Source: a bacterium (GTDB lineage Bacteria; Planctomycetota; UBA8108; UBA1146). Taken from it: 35,392 nucleotides of DNA. The stretch spans positions 1 through 35,392 of the forward strand of contig JAPOLY010000025.1 of assembly GCA_029976805.1 (NCBI GenBank). Reading direction: 5' to 3'. The position numbers and the translations under genes were made by a program. Position 1 is the first letter of the stretch, and each line of letters begins with the position of its first letter. The notes under the pieces were generated by a model. It was not told the origin of the DNA, made no database searches, and was given only the letters and a program-made list of their open reading frames with translations. Positions 1 through 9,203 of the stretch are shown here, piece by piece.

Positions 1-48
1 GGTGCGTCTGTCTTGTGAGGCCGCGGTGGTCTCTGGATGGGAGGGACG

Positions 49-453
49 ATGTCTTCTCGTGCTTTGGCTGTCGGTTTGGCGGCTGTGTTAGTTTTCGCTT
101 CAGGGTGTAAAAACCACCACTGCAACAGTTGCGTCAACGATCCTCTGGTGACCAAGGACTCACTGGTCTTCGGTTACTCCGGTGATTTCGTCAACTACTA
201 CTCGACGGACAGCTACTTCTGGTTCACGGACCTGCATGATGCGTACGTCACGGTGGATGGATTGAAGTTTGACGGAGTCCTGCGCATTCAGATCTACGAC
301 AGCTTCAACTTTCTCATCTTCGACGAGACCTTCTTCGGTAACGGTGGCAATGTGATCTACAAGTCGCTGTCGAATCTGGGAGCCCCAGGATTGTGGGAAG
401 TGGTCATCGACTCGACGGACGTGGATGGATATCTGCAGGTGGTGCTGAACTAG
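49..453 (+). CDS. Small predicted lipoprotein, function unknown
   Basis: A 134-residue protein that I do not recognise. It starts with a short basic stretch (MSSR), a hydrophobic segment of about 15 residues and the lipobox-like ASGC, so Cys20 or thereabouts would be lipidated and the rest would lie in the periplasm or on the outer membrane. The mature part is rich in Tyr, Phe, Asp and Asn and looks beta-rich, like a small secreted beta-sandwich; no catalytic motif is visible. An in-frame ATG at 37 exists, but the ATG at 49 has GGAGG at 40-44 just before it and puts the signal peptide right at the N-terminus, so I prefer it. The gene converges on the pseudouridine synthase gene, and the two stop codons share the bases CTAG (450-453). 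Confidence 0.65.
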   Translation: MSSRALAVGLAAVLVFASGCKNHHCNSCVNDPLVTKDSLVFGYSGDFVNYYSTDSYFWFTDLHDAYVTVDGLKFDGVLRIQIYDSFNFLIFDETFFGNGGNVIYKSLSNLGAPGLWEVVIDSTDVDGYLQVVLN

Positions 454-1298
454 CGCCGGCCCTTGCCCGGGCCCGCCTTCCTTCCAGGACCAGCCCTCCT
501 GGCAGATCCCCCAGAGCCTGCCCGTCCTCCTCGCCCTTTCGGGTGGGGGGGACGGCTTTTTTCATCCTCGTCATCGGACTTCAGAAGCAGGGCGAGATCC
601 CGATCGCGCAGAGTCCGGTATTTGCCCGGAGCAAGATCGTCGAGATTCAGCTTGCCGATGGAGATGCGTTTGAGGTAGGTCACTTCGAGACCCTGTCCCG
701 AGAACATGCGGCGAATCTGTCGTTTCATTCCTTCATGGATCACGATGTGCAAAGAGGCGGTGCCATCCTTGCGTCGTCTTAATCGAGTGATTTGTGCGGG
801 AGAGGTTTCCTTTCCCACGTCAGGGAGGAAGACCCCCCGTCGCAGGGTTTCGAGAACGCGCTCTGAGGGTGCACGGGAGAGAACGACAAAGTATTCCTTG
901 CGACAGCGATAGCGGGGGTGAGTGATGCGATGCAGAAGGTCACCGTCATTGGTGAAGATCAGCATCCCCTCGGTTTCCAGATCCAGACGACCGGCTGGAA
1001 GGACCCCGGCATCGACGACCCGCTTCGGCAGCATGTCCATCACTGTCAGCCGACTATGGGTGTCATGGGTACTGGTGATGGTGCCCGCAGTTTTGTGAAA
1101 CATGATGGTCAGGTTTTTGGGTGGCTGGACCTTTTCCCCATGGAGGACGACCTCGTCCTTGCCGGGGATGATGCTGACACCCAAGTCTGCAACTTCACCA
1201 TTGACGTAGACGAGACCTTTTTCGATGAGGAGTTCAGCTCGTCGGCGGGATCCGTGGCCACAGCGGGCCAGGTATTTTTGGAGTCGTTCTCGGGCCAT
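450..1298 (-). CDS. RsuA/RluB/RluE-family pseudouridine synthase
   Basis: A 282-residue rRNA pseudouridine synthase that isomerises a specific uridine in ribosomal RNA. Residues 1-50 form an S4 RNA-binding domain (RLQKYLARCGHGSRRRAE). The catalytic core carries the family motif GRLDLETEGML, with Asp106 as the expected nucleophile, followed by the conserved THPRYRCRKEY segment. The C-terminal ~35 residues are a Gly/Arg/Pro/Lys-rich basic tail, probably disordered and RNA-binding. The ATG at 1298 gives a complete S4 domain. The gene lies 14 bases behind the upstream membrane-protein gene on the same strand, so the two are probably co-transcribed. I cannot tell from sequence alone whether the target is 23S (RluB/RluE) or 16S (RsuA) rRNA; the basic tail is more usual in RluB-type enzymes. 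Confidence 0.92.
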   Translation of the reverse strand: MARERLQKYLARCGHGSRRRAELLIEKGLVYVNGEVADLGVSIIPGKDEVVLHGEKVQPPKNLTIMFHKTAGTITSTHDTHSRLTVMDMLPKRVVDAGVLPAGRLDLETEGMLIFTNDGDLLHRITHPRYRCRKEYFVVLSRAPSERVLETLRRGVFLPDVGKETSPAQITRLRRRKDGTASLHIVIHEGMKRQIRRMFSGQGLEVTYLKRISIGKLNLDDLAPGKYRTLRDRDLALLLKSDDEDEKSRPPHPKGRGGRAGSGGSARRAGPGRKAGPGKGRR

Positions 1299-1312
1299 GA
1301 CGGTAGTGGGGC

Positions 1313-2185
1313 CTAGGCCCCCTCCTTCTCGGCACGGGCGCGGTAGTCAGGACCACAATTCTGCTCGATTGCATCGAGCGTATCTTGCACATCCTGATCA
1401 TTACCTTCGCTTTTTGCTTCGCGTAATTCTTCCAGCAGGTCGGAATAGGTGCCTTCACAGATCTCATTCAGTTCGGCGATTTCCTGATCGATCCGGGTTC
1501 GCTGCGCTTCCGGCAAATCATCCCCACCGAGGTCTGCACGCAACTTCTTGAGGCCATTGATCCCCTGAGCGAGTCGTCCATCCCTGAGGAACTGGCGCGC
1601 ATCGGTCACAGCCACATTGATGCGATTGTCCATGTTTCGCAGTTCCTCCTCGCTGAACACGGGAGGTGGAGGAGGTTGATTGGCAGTGGTTGCCGAAGAT
1701 TTGTTATTTTTCTCTTCCTGGCTTTCCTCAGCAGTGGGAGCTGCCGGGGGCGGATCCGATTTCTGGAACTGATAGATCACATAAGCAACCAACACGAGTA
1801 CCAAAACTCCGCATGCAAGGTAGATCGAAGTTTGAACCGGGTTTTTCTCGAAATCGAGACCGAGTCCACCGCCACCCCGCTTGCGACGACGACGGGGTTT
1901 GCCACCGGATGATCCCCTGCCACCTGTGGCAGCTTTTCCCTTGGCTGGGTCATGGGTCGGCACTCCCTTTTGCGGCGCGGGCCCACCGACTCTCTTGTCG
2001 ATGGCGGCTTCGATCTTTTGGGAGATGTCTGAGGAGATGGCACCCTGTTCACTGGCCCAGTCACCGAACCGCCCGGGGGATCCCTCGGATCGGTAGTGAT
2101 TGAGGAACAACACGGCCTCCTCTTTGCTCCAGAGGCCTTGCTGAATGGCAAACTTGCAGAAGATTTCGTCTCGGGCGGTGCTCAT
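1313..2185 (-). CDS. Single-pass membrane protein with helical C-terminal domain
   Basis: About 290 residues, function not recognised. Three parts are visible: an N-terminal helical domain of about 65 residues (STARDEIFCKFAIQQGLWSKEEA...), a Lys/Arg/Gly-rich linker (KPRRRRKRGGGG), and one membrane segment at about residues 120-139 (IYLACGVLVLVLVAYVIYQF). After it come a Pro/Glu/Ser linker and a charged helical C-terminal domain rich in Glu, Leu and Arg. The basic residues before the helix predict N-terminus in, C-terminus out. The reading frame is open to a TTG at 2221, but the ATG at 2185 begins right at the conserved-looking domain. The gene runs divergently from selB and precedes the pseudouridine synthase gene by 14 bases. 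Confidence 0.7.
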   Translation of the reverse strand: MSTARDEIFCKFAIQQGLWSKEEAVLFLNHYRSEGSPGRFGDWASEQGAISSDISQKIEAAIDKRVGGPAPQKGVPTHDPAKGKAATGGRGSSGGKPRRRRKRGGGGLGLDFEKNPVQTSIYLACGVLVLVLVAYVIYQFQKSDPPPAAPTAEESQEEKNNKSSATTANQPPPPPVFSEEELRNMDNRINVAVTDARQFLRDGRLAQGINGLKKLRADLGGDDLPEAQRTRIDQEIAELNEICEGTYSDLLEELREAKSEGNDQDVQDTLDAIEQNCGPDYRARAEKEGA

Positions 2186-2279
2186 GACGATGATGCTGGA
2201 TGAAAAGTGGGGTATCGTCAAGGGAGCAGGCCCCGAGTTCTGCCCCGAGATTTGACGACCCGGTCCCCGGAGGAGCGAA

Positions 2280-4223
2280 TTGGCTACGGAAGACAGTATT
2301 TACGGTGTCGTCGTCGGCACCGCCGGACATATCGACCACGGCAAATCGTCTCTCGTGAGGCGATTGACCGGGATTGACCCGGATCGGCTCCCGGAGGAGA
2401 AGGATCGTGGATTGACCATCGATCTCGGATTTGCGCCGATGCAGCTCCCCGGTGGTGAGTTGGTGGGCATTATCGATGTTCCCGGTCACGAAAAGTTCAT
2501 TCGCAATATGGTCGCCGGAGCCAGTGGCATCGATCTGGTCGTGCTGGTGGTGGCTGCCGACGATTCGGTGATGCCACAGACCCTTGAGCACCTTTCGATC
2601 ATGACGATTCTCGGAGTTCAGCGCGGGATCATCGCCATCAACAAGATCGATCTGGTGGATGAAGAGATGCTCGAATTGGTCGAGGAGGAGATTCGCGACA
2701 CGGTGAAGGGGACTTTCCTCGAAGACGCACCGATGATGCGGGTCAGCGCCGAGACTGAAGCCGGAATCGATGAACTGCGTGAGGCGGTCGTCTCGATGAT
2801 TGACGAGCTGCCTTCCCGGGAAACGGATGGGGTATTCCGTCTGCCGATTCAGAGAGTTTTTTCCGCCAAAGGTCACGGAACGGTGGTGACGGGCGTGCCG
2901 GTGAGTGGATCTGTCTCGAAGGATGATCGACTCGAAATATTGCCTGGTGAACACAAGGGCAGGGTGCGGGGATTGCAGGCCTACAAGGTGACGGTCGATC
3001 GTGCCCGGGCGGGTCATTCCACCGCCATCAACCTGGCGGATGTGAACTACAAGGATCTGACCCGAGGAATGGTTGCTGCGACTCCCGGATATTTTACTGC
3101 GACAGAGATGCTGGAAGTCAGTCTGCGGGCGTTGTCCTCATTGCCCAATGCCCTGACGCATCGCATGCCGATTCGTTTTTTGCAGGGCACGATGGAAGCA
3201 GTGGGTCGTTTGTACCTTCTGGATTGCACCACCCTTGAGCCGGGTGAGGAGGCGGTAGCGCAGATCCGTCTGGAGGAACCGGTGGTGGTGGCCCCCGGTG
3301 ACCGTTTCGTCTTGCGCCAGACCTCGCCGATGATCACTCTCGGGGGAGGTGAGATTCTCGATCGCTCGCGCTGGCGTCTCAAAACGGGCAAGGATTTTGT
3401 CGTCGAGTCGGTTCGGCGAAAGATGTCCGCTCTCGACAGTCCCCAGGATTACCTGCGCAGCCTTTTGCATGATGCCCTGCTGGAAATCCACACCACCGAG
3501 GATCTCTCGCGCCGAATGACCATCACCCAGGAACAGGTCTCCCAATATTTGCAGGAGTTGACAGAGGCTGGAGATCTCAAAGCGTTGCCCGGCGATCGCT
3601 GGCTCGTCCAGGAAGGGATTCGCATGGCCGGGGAGCGTATCACCGGTGCTATCGAAGCCGCTTTCCGTGAGGACCCATATCGGGTTTCGGTCAAGGCCCT
3701 CGAGATCCGCGATGCGCTGCGTCTGGAAGAAACTTTCCTCGAAGCGGTTTATCAGCAGTTGGTCGAGGAGGAGCGCATCCATCGATTGCGCGGAGGTCGT
3801 CTGTCTCTGCCCGGGTATGAGCCACCGATTCCCGAAGGGGAGCGACAGGCTTTGGAGAAGTACCGCAATTATCTCTCGGAGCATCTTTTTGAAGCAGCAC
3901 GCAATGAAGATCTGGCTCCCATGTTGGGAACCAGTGAAGCTCTGATCGGAAAACTGCAATCACTGTTGGTGGACCGTGGAGAACTGGTGCGACTGACTCC
4001 GGATGTGGTGCTGCTCGAGGAAGCGATTCTGGAAGCGGTGAGAAGACTGGCGGCGCATCATGAAAGCGCAGGTCCCTTCAGTGCAGCTGAGGCGAAAGAC
4101 CTGCTGGGGACGACCCGAAAGTTTGCCATTCCGCTGTTGGAGTATCTCGACAAGCAGGGGTGGACCCGTCGACGGGAAGATCGTCGCGAGATGAATGCCG
4201 AGAAACTGGCCGAACTTTCCTAG
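2280..4223 (+). CDS. selB: Selenocysteine-specific translation elongation factor SelB
   Basis: SelB is the GTPase that carries Sec-tRNA to UGA codons marked by a SECIS hairpin. At 647 residues this one has the usual family length. The GTPase motifs are G1 [10 protein letters not shown] (about 16-25), [10 protein letters not shown] (43-52, the SelB form of the EF-Tu switch motif), G3 DVPGH (66-70) and G4 NKID (121-124). Beta-barrel domains follow ([15 protein letters not shown]), and the last ~270 residues are the winged-helix repeats that in SelB bind the SECIS RNA. The start is TTG at 2280, preceded by GGAGGAG at 2269-2275, and it leads straight into the first beta strand. No selA, selC or selD is in the window. 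A likely substrate gene lies at 18625-19626. The stop codon shares CTAG with the converging gene. Confidence 0.96.
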   Translation: MATEDSIYGVVVGTAGHIDHGKSSLVRRLTGIDPDRLPEEKDRGLTIDLGFAPMQLPGGELVGIIDVPGHEKFIRNMVAGASGIDLVVLVVAADDSVMPQTLEHLSIMTILGVQRGIIAINKIDLVDEEMLELVEEEIRDTVKGTFLEDAPMMRVSAETEAGIDELREAVVSMIDELPSRETDGVFRLPIQRVFSAKGHGTVVTGVPVSGSVSKDDRLEILPGEHKGRVRGLQAYKVTVDRARAGHSTAINLADVNYKDLTRGMVAATPGYFTATEMLEVSLRALSSLPNALTHRMPIRFLQGTMEAVGRLYLLDCTTLEPGEEAVAQIRLEEPVVVAPGDRFVLRQTSPMITLGGGEILDRSRWRLKTGKDFVVESVRRKMSALDSPQDYLRSLLHDALLEIHTTEDLSRRMTITQEQVSQYLQELTEAGDLKALPGDRWLVQEGIRMAGERITGAIEAAFREDPYRVSVKALEIRDALRLEETFLEAVYQQLVEEERIHRLRGGRLSLPGYEPPIPEGERQALEKYRNYLSEHLFEAARNEDLAPMLGTSEALIGKLQSLLVDRGELVRLTPDVVLLEEAILEAVRRLAAHHESAGPFSAAEAKDLLGTTRKFAIPLLEYLDKQGWTRRREDRREMNAEKLAELS

Positions 4224-6856
4224 GGCGCGTAGCGGATATCCGCTTCGATGCCGATACCACCCTCAGACCCATCGGCACCGAGTGAGAGAATTTCGACCTT
4301 CTCCTCTTTCGGCACGATTTGATATTCACCACCCCATGGGTCAGCGGTGAGATTGCCGATCAAATTTTCTTCGACCAGATCCCTGACGCTTGTCGGCCAG
4401 TTGCCCTGATTCAGGCGATAGAGCGTTGCGGCGGCATGTAGTGCGGCCATATCAGAGAGCACTCTCTGGCGAGGCGAGATGGGGGGGCGCTTGCTGCCCT
4501 CGGCGGACTGTACCACCACTTCGTCATCGAGGATTCTCAGGGAGGCTCCTGATTTACCGCTGCCGTTGGCGATGAGAAAGAGCACCTCATTGGTCCCCTG
4601 TTGCAGCGGTACCTGAATCAGGTGATCGAGGGGATCCACTCCCTGATCGGCGAAGTCTTCAACGATGGTGTTGCCGTTCACCTGCAGGAGGCAGCCATCA
4701 TCCGAACCGGCAGCGAGAGTGACCGTGCGATCTGTGGGACTGATGAGTGCACAGCGAAGGACGAAGACACAATCATCGGACCGCCCGCGCTCTTTGCCAT
4801 ATTGTTGCAAATCAAATTGCCCCTCCTCGGTGGAGAGCAGCACTCTTTGGGTGGGGCGATTCTCTGCAGACATCGAAAGGACCCGACGAATTCCTTCTTC
4901 GCCGCCACCCGGAAAGGGTTCGGAGACAAACATCCTGCGGACAAATTGTCCCGGCAGAAGTGTGAGGATCTGGCGGGTATGAATTCCGAGAGCTTCCTTG
5001 CCCTTGCTCCCCAACAGTTCAGCGACCCTGGGGCCACTTTCCTCAGGGGGCATCGCTCTCAACAGGACCGAAAGAGCCCACGCATCCAGACCGGGGGATT
5101 CAAAACGATAGACCAACTCCCGGGTCAGTGCGGAATCATTGCGAATCTCCAGTAACTCGGTGGTTCTGGCAGCAGCAAGCCAGACGAGGCGAGAGGAATC
5201 CTGCAGTCCCCAAAGCAACAGTGTGCGGACGGTTTCAGAATCCTGATCACAGGCATGGAGCATCGAGACCCGTTGGTGAGGTTGACGTGCCTGCCACTCC
5301 GCATGAAGTTCGATCTCATTTCCCGAGAACTTTTCGAGCCAATTGCGTGCGACTTCGACGGGAGCTGTGACACGACCATCTCCATCGACGTCGACGTAGA
5401 CCGGATTGGTCATGGCGATCGGAAGAATCGGGCGGTCTTTGTCGGGAACGATAGGTGCAAGGCTGTCATCCCCTTCGACCCGAACAGCGATCCATCCGTC
5501 GGTGCGAACCGGAATCTTGCGCTCATCGATCAGCCTCACGATTTCCCGGGAGTCTGGGACCGGAATCGTTTCGACCACATCACCGTCAACGATGACGAGA
5601 ACCCGATCGACGTCGATCCAGTCTGCTGCGTGGACCTCCACCTTGAGGCGAACTGCGGCCCTCTCTGCCTGTACGGTTTCTCCCATGCCCTTGCCGTTGA
5701 CGGAAAATTTGATGAAAGGACCGTAAGTGGTGAAGACCTGACCATTCTTGACGGTGTCACAGATTTCTTTCACCGGAATTTGACCCGGCTGATCATTCGA
5801 AACGGGAAAGTAATTCCGTGGCCAGCCGGCGAGGTTGACGTTGACGGTGTGACTGTCAGAGTTTCCGACCGCGGTGATGCGTGCACCGCGATTGAGAAGC
5901 TGGTGCCAATCCTCCAGAACGGAGTGGCGGCTGGTACCGACAAATCGGTCACTGGTTTCAGCGTCGTAGTAACCCCAGCCCGGATTTTCATTGAAAATTT
6001 CGACACTGTCAAAATCGATGGACCAATCGGTGTCTGCGGATTCACCGGTGATGGGATCGAGACCGGCGATTCGGAAGTAATCGATCGCTTCCCAACGGGG
6101 GTGATTAACCTGGATCACAGGGGTGACTCCTCCAGTGCCCATCTTGCGTACTGCACGAAACATGCGTGGACCATTGGAGGATTGGACGTCGACCACTTCT
6201 CCCCAAGGCTCGAGGGGGAAGGCATTGAAGTGACCGAGGGGGACCGAAATCTCGTTACCGACGACACCCTGAAAGTGATTTCCTGCGGACAGTTTCTCGA
6301 TGGTCGGATCGTAGTCGGTGTGATGATTGTGATCGGTGGCGATTCCAACTTCGAGAGCTTCACTGGCGATGCTGATGATGCGTTCTGTCATATTGCTGTC
6401 GCCATGTCCTGAGTAGGTCAGGGTATGCAAGTGATAGTCGGCAGCCGCCCAACCACTGGAGTCGATCTGATGCTCCAATTGAAAAGATGCTTCCGTCACG
6501 GCACCTTCGGAAATGGAAACCTCCTGACGATCGATTCCCCATTCGGGACCGCGGCTGGCATATATGATCCAGGTTCCGACTGGTAAAGTGATGTGACCTG
6601 TCCCCGAGAGGGTGCAAATCACGTCGTCGCGGATCGCAAGATCTTCCGGAAGAACCTGGGTTTCACTGAAGAACTTCTGACGACTTCCATCCTGTTTGCG
6701 GAAAGTCAGTCTCGATGGCACGGAGTCATTATTGGTATCCGTGATTTGAAACTTCAGGCTTCCCTTGGGACCATCCCCACCCACGGGGTCGACCGGTGAG
6801 TCTGATTCCTGAGCGACGGAACCGAAACCGAGAAGCATGATGAGGATCCAGTGCAT
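4220..6856 (-). CDS. Secreted PHP (CehA/McbA-type) metallohydrolase with C-terminal GspG-like domain
   Basis: About 878 residues. A signal peptide (MHWILIMLLGFGSVAQ) sends the protein across the inner membrane. A beta domain comes first, then a PHP-type metallohydrolase core: DYHLHT near residue 140, ATDHNHHTDY near 174, GNEIS, and NSDSH further on, all metal ligands of the CehA/McbA family. The middle contains helical repeats and a beta domain. The last ~75 residues match the core of type II secretion major pseudopilins: an ALxLYRLNxGxWP-like helix, DPWGGEYQ, and SLGADGSEGGIGIEADI, the GspG calcium-binding loop. The N-terminal pilin helix is absent. ATG at 6856 is preferred to the TTG at 6874 because AAAGGGA precedes it. 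nagB is 25 bases upstream. The substrate is unknown. Confidence 0.85.
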   Translation of the reverse strand: MHWILIMLLGFGSVAQESDSPVDPVGGDGPKGSLKFQITDTNNDSVPSRLTFRKQDGSRQKFFSETQVLPEDLAIRDDVICTLSGTGHITLPVGTWIIYASRGPEWGIDRQEVSISEGAVTEASFQLEHQIDSSGWAAADYHLHTLTYSGHGDSNMTERIISIASEALEVGIATDHNHHTDYDPTIEKLSAGNHFQGVVGNEISVPLGHFNAFPLEPWGEVVDVQSSNGPRMFRAVRKMGTGGVTPVIQVNHPRWEAIDYFRIAGLDPITGESADTDWSIDFDSVEIFNENPGWGYYDAETSDRFVGTSRHSVLEDWHQLLNRGARITAVGNSDSHTVNVNLAGWPRNYFPVSNDQPGQIPVKEICDTVKNGQVFTTYGPFIKFSVNGKGMGETVQAERAAVRLKVEVHAADWIDVDRVLVIVDGDVVETIPVPDSREIVRLIDERKIPVRTDGWIAVRVEGDDSLAPIVPDKDRPILPIAMTNPVYVDVDGDGRVTAPVEVARNWLEKFSGNEIELHAEWQARQPHQRVSMLHACDQDSETVRTLLLWGLQDSSRLVWLAAARTTELLEIRNDSALTRELVYRFESPGLDAWALSVLLRAMPPEESGPRVAELLGSKGKEALGIHTRQILTLLPGQFVRRMFVSEPFPGGGEEGIRRVLSMSAENRPTQRVLLSTEEGQFDLQQYGKERGRSDDCVFVLRCALISPTDRTVTLAAGSDDGCLLQVNGNTIVEDFADQGVDPLDHLIQVPLQQGTNEVLFLIANGSGKSGASLRILDDEVVVQSAEGSKRPPISPRQRVLSDMAALHAAATLYRLNQGNWPTSVRDLVEENLIGNLTADPWGGEYQIVPKEEKVEILSLGADGSEGGIGIEADIRYAP

Positions 6857-6881
6857 GGAGATCCCTTTCCGCAATCGTCAT

Positions 6882-7586
6882 TCAGTGACGATAGACGTGG
6901 AGTTGGGGGTGATCATGGAGGCAGCTGGCTGGCAGATCGAGACTGCGAGGGCCTGCCAGGCAACGATCGAGGAGGGCTGATTTTTCAGCTTGTGGAACCA
7001 GCAGGAAAATCGAATCGGATTCGAGAATCTGATCGAGGCTGATGGTCAATGCCCGCAGTTGACCAGGGAGAGGTTCCTGAAAGTTGGTCTTGATGGTTTC
7101 CTCCGCCAGATTGACCACGGTGTATCCGCTGAAATCACTGCCGGGTTCATTAAAGGCGATGTGACCATTGTTGCCGAGGCCGAGAACACTGGCTCGGGGA
7201 GGACCTGAATCGCGAAATATCTGGTCGAGGCGGTTCGCCTGAGAATGGGGATCGCCGGTAGGATCGATGGAGAAGACCTGATCATGGGGAACTCCCAGAG
7301 GGTCAAAAATTTGCTCACGCAGTTCATCCCGAAAGGATGGAATCGTGCCTGAGGGGTCGAGGTACTCATCCAACTGAAGATAGCGAAGGCTGCTCCAGAG
7401 TGGGGCATTGCCAGAGTCTTCCCGAATCAGGCGATAGAGATTTCGGGGTGATCTGCCCGTCGGGATGCACAGCAGATCCCCCGGAGAAAGGCAATTGAGC
7501 AGATCATCGAGGAGGGTTCTGGCGAGGACCTCCGGATCCGGATTTTGGGTCATCGACATGGCACCCAAATCGGAATCTCCCTTCAC
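6882..7586 (-). CDS. nagB: Glucosamine-6-phosphate deaminase-like (NagB/SugI family)
   Basis: A 234-residue cytoplasmic sugar-phosphate isomerase/deaminase. The family converts glucosamine-6-phosphate to fructose-6-phosphate and ammonia. The phosphate loop IPTGRSP, the LDEY motif (equivalent to the Asp72 region of E. coli NagB) and LGLGNNGHIAFNEPGS are all present. In the last motif the His and Glu of the catalytic triad are kept, and Asn occupies the place of E. coli Asp141, as in many NagB proteins such as that of Bacillus. The GTG at 7586 keeps the first beta strand; ATGs at 7559 and 7553 are alternatives, and none has a convincing Shine-Dalgarno sequence. The PHP gene follows at 25 bases. 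A role in amino-sugar use is likely but not shown; 6-phosphogluconolactonase is less likely given GHIAFNEP. Confidence 0.82.
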   Translation of the reverse strand: MKGDSDLGAMSMTQNPDPEVLARTLLDDLLNCLSPGDLLCIPTGRSPRNLYRLIREDSGNAPLWSSLRYLQLDEYLDPSGTIPSFRDELREQIFDPLGVPHDQVFSIDPTGDPHSQANRLDQIFRDSGPPRASVLGLGNNGHIAFNEPGSDFSGYTVVNLAEETIKTNFQEPLPGQLRALTISLDQILESDSIFLLVPQAEKSALLDRCLAGPRSLDLPASCLHDHPQLHVYRH

Positions 7587-7824
7587 TGCTTCAACTGCGC
7601 TTCCGGGACCCTCCCGGTGGCTTCCTGAAAACTATCCCAAAGGCCCATGGGGGCCAAGGGGCCGGATCGAATCAGATCCGGTGAATCCACTCCCAAAACC
7701 TGCCCGGAAAGGTGGCGGTAGGCGTGTTCATTCCGGGTTCAAGCATTATCATGGGCAGGTAATCTCAGTGATATCTGCCCGGGCAGAGCAGGCCGCCTCC
7801 CCGGGAATCGGAAACAGGATGAGC
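7587..7824 (+). promoter_or_regulatory. Hairpin-rich leader upstream of the transsulfuration genes
   Basis: This 238-base divergent spacer has no gene but many self-complementary segments. I see CCGGG/CCCGG (7603-7617), GGCCC-atgg-GGGCC (7642-7655) and the perfect CCGGATC-gaatca-GATCCGG (7662-7681). Two mutually exclusive pairings follow: CCCGGAA 7703-7709 with TTCCGGG 7731-7737, or CCTGCCC 7699-7705 with GGGCAGG 7753-7759. CTGCCCGGGCAG (7775-7786) is a 12-base palindrome that could also pair with 7753-7758. Alternative pairings ahead of sulfur amino-acid genes suggest a cis-regulatory RNA, but the sequence does not match the SAM or SAH riboswitch consensus as I know it. Promoter elements for either direction are not clear. 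Confidence 0.4.
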
Positions 7825-9201
7825 ATGAAAATTTACGATCACATTCTCGATACCATTGGCCACACTCCGCTGGTGCGCATGAACCGGATCTCCCGGGGAT
7901 TCCAGGGCACCATGCTGGCAAAGGTGGAGGCATTCAATCCGGGTGGAAGCATCAAGGATCGCATCGGTGTTCACATGATCAACGCCGCTGAGCGAGACGG
8001 GTTGCTCAAGCCGGGGGGTACCATCGTCGAATGTACCTCCGGAAACACGGGCTTGGGTCTTGCGTTGACCGCCTGCATCCGTGGCTACAAAGCCATCTTC
8101 ACCATGCCGGACAAGGTCGCAGAAGAGAAATCAAAGTTGCTCCGTGCCTTCGGTGCGGAAGTCATTATCTGTCCGACCGCCGTCGAACCGGACGATCCCC
8201 GTTCCTACTATTCGGTGGCGAAGCGGATCACTGAAGAAGATCCGATGGCGTTCAATCCGAATCAGTACTTCAACAAGTGGAATCCCCATGCCCACTATGT
8301 CGCTACCGGTCCCGAGATCTGGGAAGACACGGATGGCAAGATCACCCATTTTGTTGCGGGTCTGGGCACGGGAGGAACCGTCAGTGGAACGGCCAAGTAC
8401 CTGAAGGAGCAGAATCCGGATATTCGCGTGATCGGCGGAGATCCCATCGGTTCTCTCTACAAGGAATACTTCGACACCGGAAACTTGGGAGAGGCCTACA
8501 GCTACAAGACCGAGGGAATCGGCGAAGACATGATTCCTGGCACCATCGACTTCTCGCTGATCGATGAAGTGCATCAGGTCACCGATGTGGATGCGTTTGC
8601 CATGGCACAGCGACTGGCTCGGGAAGAAGGGATCCTCAGTGGATCCTCGGCGGGAACTGCGGTTTGTACCGCGATCAAGGCCGCTGAGCAAATGGGACCG
8701 GACGACATCATGGTCGTCATCATTCCCGATACGGGAGAACGCTACCTGAGCAAGGTCTACGATGATGACTGGCTGCGCACCAACGGATTGATGGAATCTT
8801 CTCTGCACCTGACTGCCGGTGAAATTCTCGATAAGCGGGGGACTCGTCAGCAACCGCTGATTCACCTTTCGCCGAAGGATTCCCTGCGCGAGGCCGTGGA
8901 AAAGATGCAGTCAGGAGAGATCAGCCAGATTCCGGTTTTCGAAGAGAGTCAGCCGGTGGGCAGTGTCCGTGAGTCACTGGTTCTGGAGAAGATGCTATCC
9001 GGTGGAGATCACCTCGATTGCGAAGTCGGCAGTGTGATGGAAGACCCGTTCCCCGTCGTCGGTGAGGGGGCGAGTGCCGATTCAATCTTTGCCCAACTGG
9101 CGAGCAAGCCATCCGCAGCGGTGCTGGTCGATACTCCTGAGGGATTCCGCATCATTACCAAGTACGACATGATCCACTCGATGAGCGGAAGAAGGTCCTG
9201 A
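7825..9201 (+). CDS. Cystathionine beta-synthase
   Basis: A PLP enzyme of 458 residues that condenses homocysteine with serine to cystathionine in the cytoplasm. The PLP lysine lies in NPGGSIKDR (Lys44), the substrate loop is TSGNTG, and the phosphate loop is GLGTGGT. From about residue 335 a regulatory pair of CBS domains follows, with the catalytic domain and linker before it. There is no heme-binding N-terminus as in animal enzymes. The frame is open upstream to 7465, but the family starts at the MKIYDHIL segment and AGGA at 7816-7819 sits 5 bases before the ATG at 7825 (ATG 7819 is the alternative). The partner gene begins two bases after the stop. O-acetylserine sulfhydrylase activity cannot be excluded, but the CBS pair and the neighbour favour reverse transsulfuration. 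Confidence 0.9.
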   Translation: MKIYDHILDTIGHTPLVRMNRISRGFQGTMLAKVEAFNPGGSIKDRIGVHMINAAERDGLLKPGGTIVECTSGNTGLGLALTACIRGYKAIFTMPDKVAEEKSKLLRAFGAEVIICPTAVEPDDPRSYYSVAKRITEEDPMAFNPNQYFNKWNPHAHYVATGPEIWEDTDGKITHFVAGLGTGGTVSGTAKYLKEQNPDIRVIGGDPIGSLYKEYFDTGNLGEAYSYKTEGIGEDMIPGTIDFSLIDEVHQVTDVDAFAMAQRLAREEGILSGSSAGTAVCTAIKAAEQMGPDDIMVVIIPDTGERYLSKVYDDDWLRTNGLMESSLHLTAGEILDKRGTRQQPLIHLSPKDSLREAVEKMQSGEISQIPVFEESQPVGSVRESLVLEKMLSGGDHLDCEVGSVMEDPFPVVGEGASADSIFAQLASKPSAAVLVDTPEGFRIITKYDMIHSMSGRRS

Positions 9202-9203
9202 TC

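Noticed and set aside
2061-3017. 318-residue frame on the minus strand
   Set aside because: It is antisense to selB and its neighbour, with a His/Asp/Gln-rich composition typical of reverse-frame artefacts.
5255-6412. 385-residue frame on the plus strand
   Set aside because: It is antisense to the PHP metallohydrolase, has no recognisable domain and no start signal.
6882-7586. NagB inactivated by loss of the Asp141 equivalent
   Set aside because: Asn at this place is common in active-family NagB proteins such as those of Bacillus; His and Glu of the site are retained.
7465-7824. N-terminal extension of cystathionine beta-synthase from the open upstream frame
   Set aside because: The upstream part is antisense to nagB and then runs through the hairpin-rich spacer; the family N-terminus and a ribosome-binding site place the start at 7825.
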